From Lunularia cruciata (taxonomy: Eukaryota; Streptophyta; Marchantiopsida; Lunulariales; Lunulariaceae), in contig OX419758.1 in NCBI GenBank assembly GCA_948567375.1, forward strand, positions 5,089,001-5,153,000: DNA of 64,000 nt. The letters run 5' to 3'. The notes beneath the pieces are model-generated. The model did no database searches. It was given only the letters and a program-made list of their open reading frames with translations, and was not told where the DNA came from. The position numbers and the translations under genes are program-made. Positions 11,175 through 21,649 of this stretch are shown here, one piece after another. Positions within the stretch are counted from its first letter, which is position 1; every line of letters begins with the position of its first letter.

Positions 11175-12215
11175 TTTACCCATAGTTGGTCACATGGGTG
11201 TAGACAAGACCTTAGGTACCCTCCAACGTTGAGGATGGTGGCCCAACATGACACAAGATGTTTGAGAATTTGTCCCATCGTGTGAGAGTTGCCAACGCAA
11301 CAAGGCCAGCAACCAGAAGCCGAGTGAACTCCTTCAACCACTTGCCATTCTATCTGCTCAATGGGAGGATGTGAGCTTGGATCTCATCACATCCTTGCCC
11401 AAGACAAAGCAAGGACACATAGCAATCATGGTGTTTGTGGATAAGCTTAGTAAGAAAATCCACTTGGCACCAACTTGTGATATCGTGGATGCTCCAACCT
11501 TAGTTCAAATCTACTTCAACAATGTTGTCAAACATCATGAGATGCCATGTGTACTCATCTTCAACCGCGATCCTTGGTTTACCGGGAAGTTTTGGCAAGC
11601 ATTCTTCCAGATACTTGACACCAAGCTTGCTTTGTCCACGGCCTACCATCCTCAAACTCATGGACAAACCGAACGTGCAAATTGTACATTGGAAGATATG
11701 TTATATACCTTTGTCAATGACCACCATACCAATTGGGATGAATGTCTTGCAGCTACAAAATTTACCTACAACAATTCCAAACAAGCAAGCACCAGATTTT
11801 CTCCTTTCTTTCTCAATTTTGGTCAAGATCTGCTTGTTCCAAATTCTCTTCTTGCTCCTCCTCCATCTTAGGTTCCTCATACTTCAACATTCTTGACCAT
11901 TATATCCCAATCTCTCCAACAAGCCAAATCTCACCTCCTTGTTGCTCAAAATTGTCAAAAACAATATGTGGACCACATCATCATGATCTCACCTTTGAAG
12001 TTGGTGATAAATTCATGTTATCCTCCAGTAACCCTCCTCTCTCCCTTGATACCCAAGTTTTTCAACTTGCTCCTAATTGGATAAGACACTTTGATGTCAC
12101 CTAAATTGTCTCTCCTATTGTTTATTGACTTGCCTTGCCTTGTCATATGCGTATCCATCCTATCTTCCATGTTTCTAAGTTGAAATCCTTTGTTCCTAAC
12201 CCCTCTTCCTTTTCC
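11175..12215 (+). pseudogene. Integrase remnant of element A
   Basis: An HHCC finger (HMGVDKTLG..CESCQRNKAS), a first catalytic Asp (SLDLITSLPK) and the Glu of GQTERAN are visible in the 11371-11871 frame. The second catalytic Asp position reads IFNRDPWF where B has ISDRDP, a G-to-A type Asp-to-Asn change. The C-terminal part continues in other frames (LAPNWIRHFDVT) to the stop before the chromodomain. Confidence 0.85.
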
Positions 12216-12218
12216 TCT

Positions 12219-12460
12219 TGAGTCCAACCTCCCCCTCCTCCTATACCTATCAATGATCATGAAGAGTACGAAGTTGATTGTATCCTTGCACGTCGTTATA
12301 TTCAACAAGGCCCGTCAATAACATACGGAGTACAAGGTCCTTTGGAAAGGGTATCCCCTTCTTGATGCTACATGGGAACCTCTTTCTCACCTCCAGAATG
12401 CACAAATGGCCATCCAAGAGTTTGAAGCTTCATTGGTGGTGAGGTTGTCACCAACTAGCG
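12219..12460 (+). pseudogene. Chromodomain of element A, behind an in-frame stop
   Basis: After a TGA at 12219-12221 the frame continues NDHEEYEVDCILARRYIQQG. After one shift it reads EYKVLWKGYPLLDATWEPL, the aromatic-cage chromodomain signature (Y...W...W.P) of chromoviruses, which targets integration to modified histones. Element B has the same TGA at the same point. Confidence 0.85.
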
Positions 12461-12471
12461 GTGGGGAAATA

Positions 12472-12896
12472 TGTAACAATATGGAGTTTAGCAACAAAGT
12501 TAGTAGGGCTAATGAAGTAGCAAATAAGACAAATTAGCCTATAATATTCCAGAAGTATCTAAGAAGCTTCTTGGGAAGCTTCCCGGCTAGCTTAGCTTGC
12601 ACCTTAAGTAAGTAGCTTCTAGAAAGAAACTTCTAGAAGCTTCTAATTAGCTTAGCTTGCATGCCAAGTAGGCAGCTTCTAGAAGGAAGCTTCTTGAGAA
12701 ACTTCCTGATTAACTTGGCTTGCAGTCTAAGAAAGCGGTTGGAGGAAACTTCTTGAGAAGCTTCTCAAGGGCCTTTTTTGCTACCTATAAATACCAGAGC
12801 TAAAACTCATGCTAGGCATTTGGATTTTCCCTCATTCCAGCATCCCAATGTGAGCTTCCATTCTCCTATTTCTCTCCTTGGTCTTGGTCTTTTACA
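12472..12896 (+). mobile_element. 3' LTR of element A
   Basis: 425 bp, TGTAACAATATGG to GGTCTTTTACA, preceded by the purine-rich GCGGTGGGGAAATA. TATA box CTATAAATA at 12785-12793. TTCTAGAAGCTTC at 12631-12643 is a three-unit heat-shock-element-like repeat. The target duplication CTCAA follows at 12897-12901. Confidence 0.93.
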
Positions 12897-12901
12897 CTCA
12901 A

Positions 12902-13667
12902 CATCCTTAGTCTAGAAAACTTGCAAAAGAGTGTCATTGTCCTCTCCTCATACCACTTGGTCTTCTCCTATATGTCTAAAAGAGGTTGGAGTGCAAGATC
13001 ATATGAAAGTTTTGATCTCCAAGGAACAATTTCTAAAATTTATTTGATCATACTAGGATTTCCCTTGCATGGAGATGAGGCTTGGTTTTGTCTTTGTACT
13101 AATAGGTTGAGCCTCACTCTCTATACTCTCAATCTGAGTCCAACAAGACACACATCTCTCTATAGTTGGTCTAAGACTTGAATCTTCATACACTTTAATT
13201 TCTCATAAGCTCTTTGATACTCCTCTAGTAGTCCCTTATTAAAATACAACTCTCTCCTCAAAAACTCCTCATCAAGCCAAAAAGTCCCCAACCATAGCCA
13301 CCCTATGAGACACAAGCCTATCTCACTCTATGATATCCTAAATTGTTCTTCCTTCTCTTTTGGACTCCTCTTCCTCTCAAGAAGAACGTGCTCACTCTCT
13401 ACTAAGTCCCTCTCCCTCTCCACTAAGTCTGCTTCCCTTGCAAGAGCCTCATTCTTCCCAAGCTCTAATTGTGTAAGGCTCACAAGACCAAATGATTGAC
13501 TCTTATCCTCATATCCTAACTTGACAATGGGCAACCTAAAACTTTCACCATCTACTCACACAACTCTACCTACTAAGCCATAGTTCCCTAAAGAGTCAAC
13601 AATAGGAAGGTCTTGGCTAAATACAACATGAGGTCCATCCCTTATAAGAAGTACAAGGGTAGGGTTA
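12902..13667 (-). mobile_element. Unclassified coding repeat U, upstream segment
   Basis: The minus strand encodes a charged, probably coiled-coil stretch at 13328-13534 (EALAREADLVERERDLVES). Next comes a block near 13200-13260 (FNKGLLEEYQRAYEKLKCM), then YDLALQPLLDI and WYEERTMTLLQ. The last block aligns with LLDDLASPP...WLEERRMTLIDE in the copy at the right end of the window. The segment is separated from its continuation (6506-7344) by element A. Function not recognised. Confidence 0.5.
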
Positions 13668-15574
13668 TGTGGTACCAACATTTTTCATTTTGGACTAGTT
13701 TAGAAGAAAAAATGCACTGCTGAAACCAAATTGAAAGCAAATGGAGAAGAAATGAGTGCAAACTTGTGATTTGATCAGACCCAAGGAAGTCAACTTCATG
13801 TAAGAGGAAGAATGGCTTGGTTTGGATCAGACCCGAAGAAGCTTACTTCATGTCAAAGGAGGGAAAAACTCGGATCAGACGTTAAGGAGGGCAAACGCCG
13901 AAGGAGAAATAGAAGTTACAGGTCAGGATTCTTGCGAGGGCCATATCTCAGTGAACACAACTCCAAATCAAGCGTGCTATATCTCGTTGGAAGCGTCTCG
14001 TTCAGGGCTTTTCATTGCCACTAAAATCAAAAATTATAGAGGTCTGTAGAAGAAGTTACAAGCATTTGAAGTTTCTGGAGTAGATGTACCTCGGGTCAAA
14101 GTGTCTTCGGGACTTTGTACTTCGGACTTCGTACTTCGTACTTCAGGTTTACATGACTTTGGGTCTAAAGACTTTGCCTCAAGATGAAGATGACTAAATC
14201 AGAGGTAGCCGGACCTTGGAGTGCAGTGAAGGTGTTTTTGGGAGTTTTGCCAAAGGGATCAGAGGAAGTTAGAGTAAGGAAAGAAGATAGTTAGGATACC
14301 TATGACTTCAATTTCAGTTCTGATTGAAGATATGATAGAAATTGAAGGAGAAATAACAGTAGTGAAAAAACACGAAGTGCAGGATCAGACAGTAAGTGTC
14401 TTCAGGTTAGTAACATGAGTGATTAGGGGAAAATGGGTTACAAATTGAATATGTAGATAGTGTATTCATGCTTTCAATTACAATTCTTGATGATGACATA
14501 ATAGAATTAGTAAAAGAATTGATAATAGTCGGACCCGAAGTAAGAGAGATAGGAGTGCAGTTGTCTTCGGATTTTACATTTGACACTTTAGAGAAGAGTG
14601 GGTCGGGAGATAGAGATTTAGAAGGCTTAATTATGATAGGAATTTCATATCATGAAGGAGAAGTGTTAGAATTAGTGGAGGAATTGGGAGTTGTGAAACC
14701 CGAGGATAGAATATTATGAAGTAAAGTTACTTCGGGTTGGGGTTTGAAAGCCAAGGAAGAAGTAGATATCGGATCGGATTAGTAACCGATTTGAGATTTG
14801 AAGGAGCAGATATGAAGAGGTGCATTGTCATTTCGGATCTGCAGGTTAGAACAATTGTGGTAGAACAGTATAGTTGTTAGAACTGTCGATTGCTTCACTA
14901 TTTAAGAGTGGCATTTGCAGGAAATTGTTGTTCAGTGCTCATTATTTCTGAGAATAGATAAAGCAAAGTGTTGTGAAGTAGTGCTCGTTGCTTGAGCTTG
15001 ATTCCGAGTATCAATTTTGCAATTGTGTTTGTGAGTGTTTGGAGAAATTTGAAGTGCAAGTTAGAGTGCTTGTTGGATGTTGGATTCCACAACCTTGATC
15101 TTCATTCTGTGTGTTTGATCCTGAGTGAAGTGCAATCAAATCAATGCCTTGACAGATCTGAGAGGAATTGTAGTGTTGGTAGTATTCTGCATTTGTGAGT
15201 GCAGTGCGAGGTTGATGTGAAGCAATTTTGATCGAGGAAGTTGTGCCTTCAGTGGAGGGGTGGAACACAATTTTGAGGCAAAGTCGTTTTGCAGTGAAGT
15301 GCCGTTTTCGGGAGAGCCTGAATCATCACAATCAAGATTGTTTGGAAAGATTTGATGGAGTTGTGATTATGGAGTGTTAATTTGTGACAAGATTGCGAGT
15401 CAATGCTTGTTACTCTCTTTTGGGTGTGGTTTCTACTTGAGAGACTAAAGAAGAACTCAAGAAGAACTACATTGTTACTTTGCTTTGTATTTGACCAATT
15501 CTGACTCGTATCTCAGCGGGGACAAACTTTACTTACCCGATTACCGCAAAAGTGATATTTGCCGGGTTGTCACA
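13668..15574 (+). mobile_element. Solo LTR of the 1.9 kb gypsy LTR family (element E family)
   Basis: 1907 bp, starting TGTGGTACC and ending GGGTTGTCACA. It is flanked by near-identical 5-mers GGTTA (13663-13667) and AGTTA (15575-15579) and has no adjacent internal sequence, so it probably arose by LTR-LTR recombination. Its minus-oriented sister is at 39749-41646. A TATA-like ACTATTTAAG sits at about 14897-14906. Short frames inside it (14468-14719 and others) are not considered genes. Confidence 0.85.
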
Positions 15575-15579
15575 AGTTA

Positions 15580-16060
15580 TCTAGAAGGGAAATGTTATTT
15601 TAAACATCAAGAGTATGACATGTATACAAGTCAAGTTCAATTATCAACATCATATAAAGTCAAAGTCAAAGTTGAAGCATTCAACTTAAAATGTTCAATA
15701 TATACTCAAAGAATGAAACTATGGTGTAAAGTCATTTATTATGTGTTTAAAAATACCAATACAAAAAGAGAAAACATTATAGAAAACACATATTTCAAAA
15801 GTAATCTCTTCACTACTCTCAATTGACCCTTCTTCTTGGGTTCATTGTCATCTTCATGTGCACCATGGACATAGATCTCCTCTTGTTACACACAAAGGCT
15901 CCCAAAATACACCTCATCTTCTCTTATGAATCCACTCTCCAAGAATAGATGATTGAGGAATTATCCAACAAATGACTTAGTAGATAATCTACCATTGGGA
16001 TGCCTAAGCTTCTTTTGCAAGAATGCAACTTTGCCTCAACAATGGTCATCATCAACTATT
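15580..16060 (-). other. Anonymous sequence between the solo LTR and element B, possibly more of repeat U
   Basis: The minus strand has fairly open frames with protein-like composition (for example GKVAFLQKKLRHPNGRLSTK near 15990-16035), and the sequence resumes on the other side of element B at 21650. It is probably host repeat split by insertion of B. No conserved domain recognised. Confidence 0.35.
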
Positions 16061-16065
16061 CCTAG

Positions 16066-16473
16066 TGTAAAAGACCGAATCCGAGGAGAGAAATAGGAGA
16101 ATGGAAACTCACATTGAGACACTTGAATGAGGGAAAACTCCAAATGCCTAGCATGAGCTTTGGCCTTGGTATTTATAGGTAGCATACAAGACCCTTGAAG
16201 CTTCTCAAGAAGCTTCCTTGAGCCGCTTTCTTGGAGTGCACCCAAGTTAATTAGAAAGCTTCTCAAGAAGCTTCCTTCTAGAAGCCGCCTACTTGGCGTG
16301 CAAGCTAAGCTAGTTAGAAGCTTCTAGAAGCTACCTGCTTAGGGCACAAGTTAACTAGTTGGATAGCTTCCCAAGAAGCTTCTTAGATGCTTCTACAATA
16401 TTCTAGGTTATTTTGTCTTATTCTCTACTTTGTAAGCCCGACTAACTTTGTCACTAAACTCCATATTGTTACA
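16066..16473 (-). mobile_element. 3' LTR of element B
   Basis: 408 bp. TATA box (minus CTATAAATA) at 16170-16178. GAAGCTTCTAGAAG at 16317-16330 gives a perfect three-unit GAA-TTC-GAA array. It lacks a 14-15 bp segment near 16330 that is present in the 5' LTR. Confidence 0.95.
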
Positions 16474-16487
16474 TATTCCCCCGTCGC
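16474..16487 (-). other. Polypurine tract of element B
   Basis: On the minus strand GACGGGGGAATA lies immediately before the TGTAACA start of the 3' LTR, the position and composition of the plus-strand primer of reverse transcription. Confidence 0.7.
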
Positions 16488-16499
16488 TAGTTGGTGACG

Positions 16500-16725
16500 T
16501 CCTCATTGCTAGTGAAGCTTTGAATTCCTTGATGGCCATCTATGCATTCTAGAGGTGAGAAAGAGGTTCCCATGTGGCATCATGAAGGGAATACCCTTTC
16601 CAAAGGACCTTGTACTCCGTATGTTGGCGACGGCCTTGTTGAATATGGCGACGCGCAAGGATACGATCAACTTTGTACTCCTCATGATCATTGATAGGGA
16701 TAGGAAGAGGGGGAGGTTGGACTCA
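16500..16725 (-). pseudogene. Chromodomain of element B, bounded by stops
   Basis: The minus strand reads EEYKVDRILARRHIQQG, HTEYKVLWKGY and DATWEPLSHL, a good chromodomain with all aromatic-cage-type positions. It is separated from integrase by a TGA at 16723-16725, shared with element A, and is followed by a TAG where A reads CAG. The shared TGA must predate the two insertions. Confidence 0.88.
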
Positions 16726-17830
16726 AGAGGAAAAGGAAGAAGGGTTAGGAACAAAGTGTTTCAACTTGGAAACATGAAAGACAAGATAGATACGCATGTG
16801 ACAAGGTAAGGCAAGTTGATAAGCAACAGGAGAGATAATGTGAGTGATATCAAAAGGTCTTATCCAATTAGGAGCAAGTTTACGAACTTGGGTATCAAGT
16901 GGGAGAGGGAGGTTACTAGAGGATAGCATGACTTTATCACCAACTTCAAAGGTGAGATCACAACGATGATGGTCCGCATATTGTTTTTGGCGATTCTGAG
17001 CAACAAGGAGGTGAGATTTGGCTTGTTAGAGAGATTGGGATATAGTGGTCAAGAATGTAGAAGTATGAGGAACTTGAGAGGGAGGGGGAGCAAGAAGAGA
17101 ATCTGGAACAAGCGGATCTTGGCCAAAATTGAGAAAGAAGGGAGAAAATCTAGTGCTTGCCTGTTTGGAATTGTTGTACGCAAATTCTGCAGTTGTAAGA
17201 CATTCATCCCAGTTGGTATGGTGGACATTGACAAAGGCCCGCAACATATCCTCCAATATATGATTGGCACGTTCGGTTTGTCCATCAATTTGAGGATGAT
17301 AGGCCCTGGACAAAGTAAGCTTGGTGCCAAGTATCTGGAAGAGTGCTTGCCAAAACTTCTCGGTAAATCAAGGATCACGGTCGGAGATGAGTACATGTGG
17401 CATCCCATGATGCTTGAAGACATTGTCAAAGTAGATTTGCGCTAAGGTTGGAGCATCCACGGTATCACAGGTTGGTGCCAAGTGGATTTGCTTACTAAGC
17501 TTATCCACAAACACCACAATTGTGGTGTGTCCTTGTTTTGTCTTTGGCAAGGATGTGATGAGATCTAAGCTCACATGCTCCCAACGAGCGGATAGAATGG
17601 CGAGTGGTTGAAGGAGTCCACTCGGCTTCTGGTTGCTGGCCTTGTTCCGTTGGCAACTCTCACATGACCGGACAAAGTCTTGAACATCTTGTGTCATGTT
17701 GGGCCACCACCATTGGCGTTGGAGGGTGCCCAAGGTCTTGTCCACTCCCATGTGACCAGCTATCATGGGCTTCTTGAAGGCGCACAAGTCCAAGATCACC
17801 TTTGGCTGGAACATAGATCTGGTCTGCATG
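16726..17830 (-). pseudogene. Integrase of element B
   Basis: The frame at 17368-17829 has the HHCC finger (HMGVDKTLG...CESCQRNKAS), the first Asp (SLDLITSLPK) and the second Asp (ISDRDP). A TGA follows DRDP, where an Arg codon is expected. The frame at 17026-17313 supplies the Glu (GQTERANH) and the conserved FAYNNSKQAST. The tail runs to 16726 (KLAPNWIRPFDI). Catalytic triad intact, but at least one stop and one shift. Confidence 0.9.
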
Positions 17831-19168
17831 GAATAAAAGGCCTTCCTTGAAAGAGAAGGTGTCGTACTCCTTGTTGCGTGCTGTCAGACGACCATGTACC
17901 ATTTGGAAGAAGGGATCTTGTTGTAGAGCTGATTGAAACTCATTATGGACCTTAGGGTCAATGGACACCGTTGTAATTGCCGTCGTGATGAGAGGAAGAT
18001 CCTTCAAGTCAGGTCGTCGTGATAGAGCATTAGGGATGACATGGAACCAACCTAGTTTGTACTCAAGTTTGATGTCAAACAATTGGAGTTGTTCTTCCCA
18101 TTGATGATGCCAACTCTTCATGTGCTCCAAGTGTAAGGTCTACAACAATGGTTTGTGATCAATTTGCATGATCACTTGTTTCCCCAAGAGATAATGCCTC
18201 CATACCTTTGTGGCATATACCATTGCAAGTTATTCCCAATCTCGAGCAGAGTAATTTATTTCAGTTGTATTTAGTCAGTGAGACACAAAGGCAATAGGAT
18301 GTAGTCCATTTGGAAATTCTTGTTGCAACACAGCTCCAATTGCAAAGTTAGAAGCATCAAAATCAACCACACAAGGTAGTTAAGGATCATATAGTTGAAG
18401 AATAGGTCTTGAAGACACCATATGCTTTAACTTCTGGAATGCTTCTTCATGCTTGGTGGTCCACTGGAAGCTCGATTTCTTTCCCAAGAGGTTAGTCAAT
18501 GGTGCAGTCACGTGAGCATAATAGTGGATGAACCGTCGGTAAAAACTGGCCAATCCATTGAATGCTTGTACTTCTGTAGCATCCTTTGGGGTAGGCCAAT
18601 CAGTAATGGCCTTGATCTTCTCTTCTTCCATCTTGATCCCCTCTGATGAGATCTTATGACCCAAGAAGGTAACCTCCTTCTGCCAAAAAGCACACTTTGA
18701 CTTCTTGTAGTAAAATTTCCACTGCCGTAGTCTTCTTAGGACTTCTCGCACATGATTCATGTGTTCTACCTCTGTCTTGCTATAGATTAAGATATCATCT
18801 AAGAACACCACCACGGACCGATCCAATAGTCCCTCCAACACTTGATGCATCTGATCCATGAAGACTACTGGAGCATTAGTGAGTCCAAAAGGTAGAACTC
18901 TCCACTCAAAATGTCCATACCTTGTGCAAAAAGTAGTCTTTTGCACATCTTCTCCTTCAATAGGAATTTGCCAATAGCCGCTACAAAGATCCAGCTTGGA
19001 AAAGTAGCGTGCTCCACTTAGTTGATCAAGCAGGTCATTGATCCGAGGCAAGGGATATGCATTCTTCACAGTTTGCTTATTGAGTCCACGGTAATCAATA
19101 CAGAAACAAAGTCCTCCATCCTTCTTTGGAACAAATAGTACCGGTGCTCCCCAAGGAAAGGTACTATG
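17831..19168 (-). pseudogene. Reverse transcriptase-RNase H of element B
   Basis: The 18380-19069 frame (229 aa) holds [25 protein letters not shown], the catalytic [11 protein letters not shown] and [12 protein letters not shown]. RNase H follows (DFDASNFAI...; IDHKPLL) with several CAG/CGA-type stops, and its end (MEHMKSWHHQWEEQL) starts the 17660-18130 frame. A TGA at the RT entrance (DFI*HST) corresponds to Gln in A, and Arg is usual in this family. Confidence 0.9.
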
Positions 19169-20005
19169 TCATATGAAATCCTTCTCCAACAACTCTGTAA
19201 GTGTTGTTTGCAACTCCTCCAACTCCTTTGGTGAGAGCCAATAGATTGGTCTACTCATTGGAGTACTCCTTGGCAATAACTCGATCTTGCAAGGCATACT
19301 TTGATCGGAGGGTAATCCCTTTGGCAGATCATCCGGAAACACATCTGCAAACTCCTGAACTATCCAATCAACCATTGCTTGATGCGGCACTTGGCCCTCC
19401 TCAGATTGTTCTTGTGCAATCGGTTTGATCCACACCGCAAATACAGACTTATCTTCCTCCAAAGCTTGCTCTATGGCTGCTTCATGAACAAACTTCCCTT
19501 CTAGGGACTCATCTCTCTTCCAAACTTGCTCCATGGTTGCCTTCTTGGCAAACTTCCCATCTTGGGACTGACTATTCTTAGGTGTCTTACTCAGAGGTGC
19601 CAGACAACCTAATCGGAAATTCCTACCTTGGTGTTGTACTTGGATTTGGCGTCGGGTCCAATCAAATTGAACCTTATGATGTTCAAGCCAAGGTAGACCT
19701 AGAATGATATCATAGTGTAGAGGTGCCACTACAAACCTCATACACTCCAAATACTCCTTCCCAATCTTGAAGGTAACAGGATGCGAGGTGCGAAATGCAG
19801 AACCCTTTCTACCATCCGCCATCATCAAACTACTTCTAATCACTGGCTTGATAGGAATACCCAATTCCTTTGCTACTTGCATAGACATGCAATTCTTTGA
19901 ACTTCTAGAATCAACCAAAATTCTACAACTCCAATAAGATATCATACCTTGCAAGTGAAGCAGACTTGCATAGGTCAAGCCTTCAATCCCATTGGAACTA
20001 ATCAA
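19169..20005 (-). pseudogene. Protease and protease-RT linker of element B
   Basis: A 278-codon open frame. RILVDSRSSKNCMSM contains the protease site with DSR in place of the normal DSG (codons 19904-19912). IILGLPWLEHH is the second conserved protease block. A Glu/Lys-rich linker follows with imperfect repeats (ATMEQVWKRDES, AAIEQALEEDKS), then the RT entry ELLPRSTPMSRPIY. The same DSR is present in element A. Confidence 0.88.
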
Positions 20006-20109
20006 GCTCCCATTAGGCGGCTCAAAATCTCCTACTGGGATTCTTCGTTTCCCTGATCATTCCGCTCCACAACCTCCACTTGGGCAACTTGTCGAGGTTG
20101 TCTATTCTT

Positions 20110-20937
20110 GAGTGGACATTCAACAATGCGATGCCCCAACTGGTGACAATAAAAACAACCACCATTTTGTCACAATTTCTCCTTGTCTTCCATGCCTAGT
20201 GGCCTTTGTTGAATTGCATCAATCTCCATTGGTGCCGGCTCCTCCACTTGTATGTAGTGTATTGGTAGGTTTTGTGGGGGTTGAGGTCGAGAAAAAGTTG
20301 TTGCCACCAAGGAATCAAAACGTTTGGCCAACCGCATGGCTTCTTCCAAGTGTTGTGGCTCTTGCATGGTTACCTCTAATTTGGTTCTTGCCTTCAAGCC
20401 CCTCATGAATCAATCCAGAGCTTCACCTTCCAAAATATCTGGAATTTGCATGATGGTGTTTTGGAACTGCATGATGTAACTTCTTACAGAGCCAATTTGT
20501 TTCAACTTTGCCAACTTATCCCATGCAGCTCGTGTGGTATTTATAGCTTGGAACCGACTGATTATTGCGCTCTTGAATTCTGCCCATGTCAAGATTGGTA
20601 CAACCATTTGTCGTTTGGCTTGCTCCACTTGGAATCTCCACCATAGTTTTGCTACTCCATCCAATTGGCTAGAAGCCAAGAGAAGCTGTTTTTGCTAATC
20701 TTGTAGATTGGTAGCTTCAAAATAACGTTCACAATCAAACAAAAAATTCTCCATTGCACCCGAGAGATTCTTGCCTTCAAATACCTTAGGTTTAGGGAAT
20801 CTGATCCAATCTTCTCCTTCTCGAATTGGTACTCTCTCCACCTGCTCTTGTTGTCGAAGATCTTGTTCATCCAACAATCGAGTGAGGTGCTCAATTTGTT
20901 GTTGCATAGCAAGGATAACATCAGGTATTGCCGCCAT
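20110..20937 (-). pseudogene. Gag of element B
   Basis: It starts ATG at 20937 (MAAIPDVILAMQQQIEHLT). The capsid core includes LASSQLDGVAKLWW and LDxFMRGLKART. It ends in the knuckle CFYCHQLGHRIVEC (about 20112-20153). Stops at 20695-20697 (TAG), 20407-20409 (TGA in the LDxFMRGLK motif, where Arg is expected) and just before the knuckle are compatible with C-to-T changes. Confidence 0.88.
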
Positions 20938-21208
20938 GGTTGCTCCGCCATGGTTGCTCCTCTATCACAACACTCCCAATTATCTAATTTATTAACACAT
21001 AGAAACAGCACGTCTACCGTTCTCCATAAGTTACAACTGGAAGCACCAAGGGTTCCTCAGATATGGTGATCATATGCAGAAAATCTTGTCCAAAGTGTGA
21101 GGTGATGAACTGTGTGAAACAATGCTTGGGTAGTATTTGGACGCAAAAATCCCAATGGTTTGGTGGAAGTGGATTTGGTGGTCCATAAATTCCATCTATC
21201 CTATTCTT

Positions 21209-21220
21209 GCTCTGATACCA
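21209..21220 (-). promoter_or_regulatory. Primer-binding site of element B (initiator tRNA-Met)
   Basis: The minus strand reads TGGTATCAGAGC one base after the 5' LTR, an exact match to the usual plant initiator-tRNA-Met primer site. Confidence 0.92.
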
Positions 21221-21221
21221 A

Positions 21222-21644
21222 TGTAAAAGACTGAATCCGAGGAGAGAAATAGGAGAATGGAAACTCACATTGAGACACTTGAATGAGGGAAAACTCCAAA
21301 TGCCTAGCATGAGCTTTGGCCTTGGTATTTATAGGTAGCATACAAGACCCTTGAAGCTTCTCAAGAAGCTTCCTTGAGCCGCTTTCTTGGAGTGCAAGCC
21401 AAGTTAATTAGAAAGCTTCTCAAGAAGCTTCCTTCTAGAAGCCGCCTACTTGGCATGCAAGCTAAGCTAGTTAGAAGCTTCTAGACGCTTCCTTCTAGAA
21501 GCTACCTACTTAGTGCGCAAGTTAACTAGTTGGGAAGCTTCCCAAGAAGCTTCTTAGATGCTTCTAGAATATTCTAGGCTATTTTGTCTTATTCTCTACT
21601 TCATAAGCCCGACTAACTTTGTCACTAAACTCCATATTGTTACA
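21222..21644 (-). mobile_element. 5' LTR of element B
   Basis: 423 bp. TATA box CTATAAATA (minus) at 21326-21334. Upstream in U3 there are repeated TTCTAGAA and GAAGCTTC palindromes and TTCTTGAGAAGCTT units, spread over about 21345-21580. Confidence 0.95.
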
Positions 21645-21649
21645 CCTAG

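Larger units (their letters stand above)
7345..12896 (+). mobile_element. Full-length Ty3/gypsy chromovirus A
   Basis: LTRs at 7345-7699 and 12472-12896 (TGTAA...TTTTACA) enclose gag, protease, RT, RNase H, integrase and chromodomain remnants. The 5-bp target duplication CTCAA is at 7340-7344 and 12897-12901. The primer site is a mutated initiator-tRNA-Met type. Element B is the same family. A is the older copy: many more stops, an integrase catalytic Asp lost, and a 5' LTR about 70 bp shorter. It interrupts repeat U. Confidence 0.93.
16066..21644 (-). mobile_element. Full-length Ty3/gypsy chromovirus B
   Basis: LTRs at 16066-16473 and 21222-21644 have the 5-bp target duplication CCTAG at 16061-16065 and 21645-21649. 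The two LTRs differ by roughly a dozen substitutions and one 14-15 bp deletion by eye, so B is fairly young. The internal order on the minus strand is primer site, gag, protease, RT, RNase H, integrase, chromodomain, polypurine tract. Catalytic residues of RT and integrase are intact, but about a dozen in-frame stops are present. Same family as A. Confidence 0.95.

Noticed and set aside
14468..14719. 83-codon acidic frame
   Set aside because: It lies inside the 1.9 kb solo LTR and reappears at 40546-40860 only because the LTR is repeated there. LTRs of this kind do not usually encode proteins.
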